DNA from: Candidatus Delongbacteria bacterium
GTDB taxonomy: Bacteria; UBA4055
Length of the DNA: 8,827 nucleotides
Reading direction: 5' to 3'
NCBI GenBank assembly: GCA_028702975.1
Contig: JAQVNT010000058.1
Location: 1 to 8,827 of the forward strand
The notes beneath the pieces were generated by a model that had not been told where the DNA came from, searched no databases, and worked only from the letters and a program-made list of their open reading frames with translations. Positions 5,809-8,827 of this stretch are shown here, piece by piece. Positions within the stretch are counted from its first letter, which is position 1. Each line of letters opens with the position of its first letter. A program made the translations under genes and the position numbers.

Positions 5809-8800
5809 TCACTTTACGATAAGCATTTTTCTGGTCAAGATATTTACATCAGTTTCAAGAGTATAATAGTAAACTCCTGAATTCAGATGATCGGCTTTGA
5901 ACATGACAGAATGGTGACCGGCTTTGAGCTTTTCATTTACAAGCCTGTCAACAAGTTGTCCCATAACATTATACACGCTCAATTCTACTTTGGCGTTCTT
6001 TTCTAGGTCGAATCTGATATTTGTGGTAGGATTGAACGGATTCGGGTAGTTCTGGTATAGCCTAGTTGTTCGAGGTAAAGCAGAATCTTCATCTATCGAA
6101 GTCGGATCATATTCATAACAACCAATGTCAGGAAGAGAATCCCTCAGATAACCCGCAATGTCGTAAAAAGGAACATCATCCGTCCATATCCCGGCATCCC
6201 TCAACGGGGAAAGCTCCTGTATCATCCAGTTGCTGTTGTCCGGATCGCAGAAGTATGGGGAGTTCGGGTCTCCGGAATTGTTAGTTGAGATTGTGATATT
6301 GTTTTCTCCGGAATGATCGGGCTGGTCTATATTTTCCTCAAAAGCGCAGTTGGATATGTTGAGTATCTCCGGAGATGAATCCCAGAATCCGTTGCAGTTG
6401 TTTTTGTAAAAAACGCAATTGGCTACATCAAGGTAAGTACCTGAATTTATGATGTACTCATTAATTTCCGAGACATTGTTTATGAACGAGCAATTGGTTA
6501 TCTTACGCACATCGTCTATATACAAATATATCGGATTATTGTACAAAACTGAATATCTGTATCCTCTGTTATTGTAGAACAGGCAGTTTGATATCGTGTA
6601 ATGACCTCCAGAAATAAAAATTGCTCCCGCACCAAATTCTGATGTGTTATTGGTAAAAACGCATGAAATGAAATTGAAATCAACATCTGTCATATCTACA
6701 TCAACAGCAGCTCCGCCTATTTCTTTTGTGTTGCTGTCAAAAACAGTATTTTCTATCGTGTAAACGAATCTGTAGGAATCAATTTCATCGTATGTAATGG
6801 CACCTCCGCGATTATTTCTAAAAATACAATTCCTTATCAGAGGGAAGTTATAGTTGTACATTCCGGCTCCTGAGTTCAAATAGTGATTGGGAAAGTAATC
6901 TTCGTATCCGTCCGATACAGTGAATCCGTCAAACACTATCGGTGGCTGTTCTTTGAATCCTTCGATATTATAATAAAATTCTAACTTTGGTAAATTTACA
7001 AACACATGAAGACAATTGTCTGTATGATCGCCTTCAATTCCAATATCTCCTGAAAATATTGTCTCATTATTTTTGATGTCTCTTTCAGCTATATCAGTTT
7101 CCCATCCTGTAAAACCGCCGTAAACTTCGATACTGTCCCTTAAGGCAAAGTGTTTTTCTCTTTCTTCTAGCGGTGTACTGAATAGAAAATGATAATCTAT
7201 CGCAGCAGGCCATGAATTAGGTAAATATTTACCTTTAGCCACCCAAACCTGTTTTGTTAAAGGATAGTCTATTGCGGCTTGGAGATCTTCTCCTCCGAGA
7301 GCATCACTCCATGAACTTCCGTTTCCTGTTCCGTCTGTCTTTATATAAACAATCCCGTTTTCATCAGGAGTTATTTCAGATGTAGTTAGGCTCATTTCAT
7401 TTCCATAAGAAATTCCCATTCTATTCTCTGCATAAGATACATAATAGTATGTTTTACTTGGCTTCAGGTCGTAAACTCTCACTGAGTAACTTGGTTCAGT
7501 GTAATTACCTTTATTAAAAAAGCGTTTACCTTGAGTTGCAGGATCAAAACCGGAACTGTCGCTAACTGCAACTCCTCTTTCCCAGAGAGGAGTACCTCCG
7601 TCGGAAATCACATTTACATGACAAACAGCGTATGATGTTCTGATGCTGTCGGCATACGAAGTTACAAGTGCAGGCCCAGTTGCGGCAGCTTCAACAGTAA
7701 TATATTCATAAGCACCCATATCATAAGCCGCCCCTTGCGGTCTTGCTGTACCGAAAATATCGGTTTCAGTACAATACCTGTACATAGCCATATCTTTGCA
7801 GGCGGAATTGATCAGAAGAGAATAATCATTATTTTCTGGATCGGTGAAATAGGGTGAATTTATATCTCCGGTATTGTTATTTGAAAGGATTATATTTCCA
7901 TCTCCATTAAGGCTCTGTTCCGTTATTCCGCAGAAAAAGGAAGTTACACAGTCAGTTGGTCCAGAGATAGACGAACCCCAGATAATGCTGTTATACAAAA
8001 TTAACGCGTTCCAATAATCAATATCGAATTTTATCTCACTGCCGTCCGGTGCTGAATTTCCTGCTATAGTCGTTTGAGTGATTTTCGTGTATGATTGAAT
8101 TCCGAACACAGCATAATCTTCGCAATGATGATATATTCCTCCTCCGCTTACATCTGCGGTGTTATCCGAGATCACACAGTTCTCAAGATACGGTGCAGCA
8201 CCGTTATCATAAATTCCACCTCCTGAAACAGATGCGGTATTATTTAAGATCTTCGTATTGATAACCTTAGGCTCCGATCGTCCGGTGTCGGTTTTGAAAG
8301 AATTATACATTCCCCCGCCATACCTTGCCCGATTATTCTCAAACACACAGTTTCTGATCGTAGGTGAAGCATAGTCGTTATACATGCCTCCGCCTTTGTC
8401 GCTGTTGGCACGGGCTATACTGTAAGAGCCGCCGTCGCTTATCGTTACTCCGTCAATAACGGAAGTACTGTCTATGTCAGGCTGATCAAGATGATAAAAA
8501 ACATGATATGTATTGTCATAATAATCATTTTCCGCACCGATATCACCGGACAGGATCGTTTTATTAGTTTTGTAATCTCTCTGCTCAAGAGCTGTTTCCG
8601 TTCCGGTAAATCCGCCGTAGAGAATTAGATTGTGTTTTAGAGAAAAATGTTTCTGCCTTTCGATCGAACCGCCGTTCGGAAAGCTTGTTGGCTTGTAAAT
8701 TCCTTTTGCTATCCATATCTGCTGAACTGAGTTATCGTTTATTCCCAGCTGAAGATCATTTCCGTGCAGCGCATTAGCCCAAGATGATCCGTCTCCTGTT

Positions 8801-8827
8801 CCGTCAGTTTTTACGTATAATATCCCG
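5809..8827 (-). CDS. Secreted multi-module beta-helix protein with type IX secretion sorting domain (5' truncated)
   Basis: The frame is open from the right edge to the TGA at 5809-5811, giving the last 1005 residues (first full codon at 8826-8824). The ATG at 8385 is residue 148, inside a beta-helix rung (GGGMYND), and is not a start because homologous coding continues upstream of it. Domains in order: beta-helix module A (1-375), FN3-like linker (378-485), beta-helix module B (491-907), and a type IX C-terminal sorting domain (about 922-1005). The modules carry pectin-lyase/Pmp-like rungs such as 'SGGGIYDNG' and 'NCVFENN', and each closes with 'DMGAYEY' or 'DIGCYEY' as in choice-of-anchor Q proteins. 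I see no carbohydrate-cleaving active site. The protein is inferred to cross the outer membrane by the Por system and to be released or surface-attached; an adhesin-like or structural role is possible. It lies upstream of znuA on the same strand but looks functionally unrelated. Confidence 0.88.
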   Translation of the reverse strand, partial: GILYVKTDGTGDGSSWANALHGNDLQLGINDNSVQQIWIAKGIYKPTSFPNGGSIERQKHFSLKHNLILYGGFTGTETALEQRDYKTNKTILSGDIGAENDYYDNTYHVFYHLDQPDIDSTSVIDGVTISDGGSYSIARANSDKGGGMYNDYASPTIRNCVFENNRARYGGGMYNSFKTDTGRSEPKVINTKILNNTASVSGGGIYDNGAAPYLENCVISDNTADVSGGGIYHHCEDYAVFGIQSYTKITQTTIAGNSAPDGSEIKFDIDYWNALILYNSIIWGSSISGPTDCVTSFFCGITEQSLNGDGNIILSNNNTGDINSPYFTDPENNDYSLLINSACKDMAMYRYCTETDIFGTARPQGAAYDMGAYEYITVEAAATGPALVTSYADSIRTSYAVCHVNVISDGGTPLWERGVAVSDSSGFDPATQGKRFFNKGNYTEPSYSVRVYDLKPSKTYYYVSYAENRMGISYGNEMSLTTSEITPDENGIVYIKTDGTGNGSSWSDALGGEDLQAAIDYPLTKQVWVAKGKYLPNSWPAAIDYHFLFSTPLEEREKHFALRDSIEVYGGFTGWETDIAERDIKNNETIFSGDIGIEGDHTDNCLHVFVNLPKLEFYYNIEGFKEQPPIVFDGFTVSDGYEDYFPNHYLNSGAGMYNYNFPLIRNCIFRNNRGGAITYDEIDSYRFVYTIENTVFDSNTKEIGGAAVDVDMTDVDFNFISCVFTNNTSEFGAGAIFISGGHYTISNCLFYNNRGYRYSVLYNNPIYLYIDDVRKITNCSFINNVSEINEYIINSGTYLDVANCVFYKNNCNGFWDSSPEILNISNCAFEENIDQPDHSGENNITISTNNSGDPNSPYFCDPDNSNWMIQELSPLRDAGIWTDDVPFYDIAGYLRDSLPDIGCYEYDPTSIDEDSALPRTTRLYQNYPNPFNPTTNIRFDLEKNAKVELSVYNVMGQLVDRLVNEKLKAGHHSVMFKADHLNSGVYYYTLETDVNILTRKMLIVK
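5812..6063 (-). other. Type IX secretion (Por) C-terminal sorting domain of the beta-helix protein
   Basis: The last 84 residues begin 'LYQNYPNPFNPTTNIRFDLE', continue with 'AKVELSVYNVMGQLVDRLV' and 'HHSVMFKADHLNSGVYYYTL', and end with 'TRKMLIVK'. This is the familiar all-beta tail (TIGR04183-like) recognised by the type IX machinery and usually cleaved on export. The NPFNP opening is common in Ignavibacteria and related candidate phyla. No secretion machinery genes are in the window. Confidence 0.88.
6109..7356 (-). repeat. Beta-helix module B (second copy of a tandem protein module)
   Basis: Residues 491-906 of the partial protein repeat the plan of module A. It opens 'GIVYIKTDGTGNGSSW', followed by 'VWVAKGKYLP', 'VYGGFTGWET', 'IFSGDIG', 'VFDGFTVSDG' and 'GAGMYNY'. 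Six rungs with an (N/S)C-x-F core follow, then 'NNSGDPNSPYFCDPD' and 'DIGCYEY'. It is about 40 residues longer than module A, mainly through extra rungs and longer loops. Confidence 0.8.
7372..7695 (-). other. FN3-like linker domain between the two beta-helix modules
   Basis: About 108 residues (378-485 of the partial protein) separate module A from module B. The pattern 'ISDGGTPLWERGVAVSDS', then 'VRVYDLKPSKTYYYVSYAEN' and 'GISYGNEMSLTT' is that of the Ig/FN3-type spacers common in FCB secreted proteins (compare 'SDGGxxVxxRGV' and 'LxPxTTYYVRAYAxN'). It probably acts as a rigid spacer. Confidence 0.7.
7702..8826 (-). repeat. Beta-helix module A (first visible copy of the tandem protein module)
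   Basis: Residues 1-375 of the partial protein start at the window edge with 'GILYVKTDGTGDGSSW', followed by 'IWIAKGIYKP', 'LYGGFTGTET', 'ILSGDIG', 'VIDGVTISDG' and 'GGGMYND'. Rungs with 'NCVFENN' and 'NCVISDN' come next, then 'NNTGDINSPYFTDPE' and 'DMGAYEY'. The offset to the matching opening of module B is 490 residues (1470 bp). Because copy A begins exactly where an FN3-like linker precedes copy B, further modules may lie to the right of the window. Confidence 0.78.

Noticed and set aside
6066..6284. Open frame of 72 codons on the + strand with several Cys/His residues
   Set aside because: It is antisense to the end of beta-helix module B. The Cys/His content derives from the opposite-strand codons and no zinc-finger spacing is present.
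5809..8827. Beta-helix protein considered as a polysaccharide lyase
   Set aside because: The rungs match Pmp/choice-of-anchor-Q repeats, and I can see no lyase or glycosidase catalytic cluster, so an enzymatic role is not supported.

Overview
The window looks like a chromosomal segment of a diderm (Gram-negative) bacterium of the FCB type: Bacteroidota/Ignavibacteria relatives, or candidate phyla such as Delongbacteria or Cloacimonadota. The main clue is a large secreted right-handed beta-helix protein ending in a type IX secretion (Por) C-terminal sorting domain with the 'YQNYPNPFNPTT' opening typical of those lineages. The lipoprotein metal-binding subunit also fits. I cannot assign a phylum from this sequence alone.

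Layout. Positions 1-384 (+) hold the last 127 residues of a sodium:solute symporter, cut by the left edge. Two bases after its stop, at 387-1841 (+), begins a double-length ThyX-like flavin-dependent thymidylate synthase of 484 residues, apparently translationally coupled to the symporter. Its stop faces, across 3 bp, the stop of a convergent gene at 1845-3173 (-) encoding an exported TPR-repeat protein. Further right, all on the minus strand, is a compact zinc ABC importer operon in the order znuA (4833-5720), znuC (4070-4819), znuB (3261-4073). It has a 13-nt gap, then an ATGA overlap. The rest, 5809-8827 (-), is one open frame without a start inside the window: the last 1005 residues of a multi-module beta-helix surface or secreted protein. 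The ATG at 8385 is internal.

How the genes work together. ZnuA captures Zn2+ outside the inner membrane, ZnuB is the channel and ZnuC the ATPase. A 23-bp AT-rich dyad overlapping a candidate -10 box just upstream of znuA is a possible metal-regulator (Zur/Fur-type) operator. The beta-helix protein has two homologous pectin-lyase-like modules with a period of 490 residues, joined by an FN3-like linker and followed by the sorting domain. The symporter/ThyX pair and the TPR gene show no clear functional link to the rest.

Most notable point. The double ThyX protein has complementary losses of catalytic residues in its two halves. The N-terminal half keeps the 'SxR'/first-Arg half-site and the C-terminal half keeps the 'RHR'/last-Arg half-site, as expected of a fused asymmetric dimer with one working active site. 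I see no CRISPR array, phage, transposon, toxin-antitoxin or defence cassette. No intergenic gap is longer than about 90 bp.
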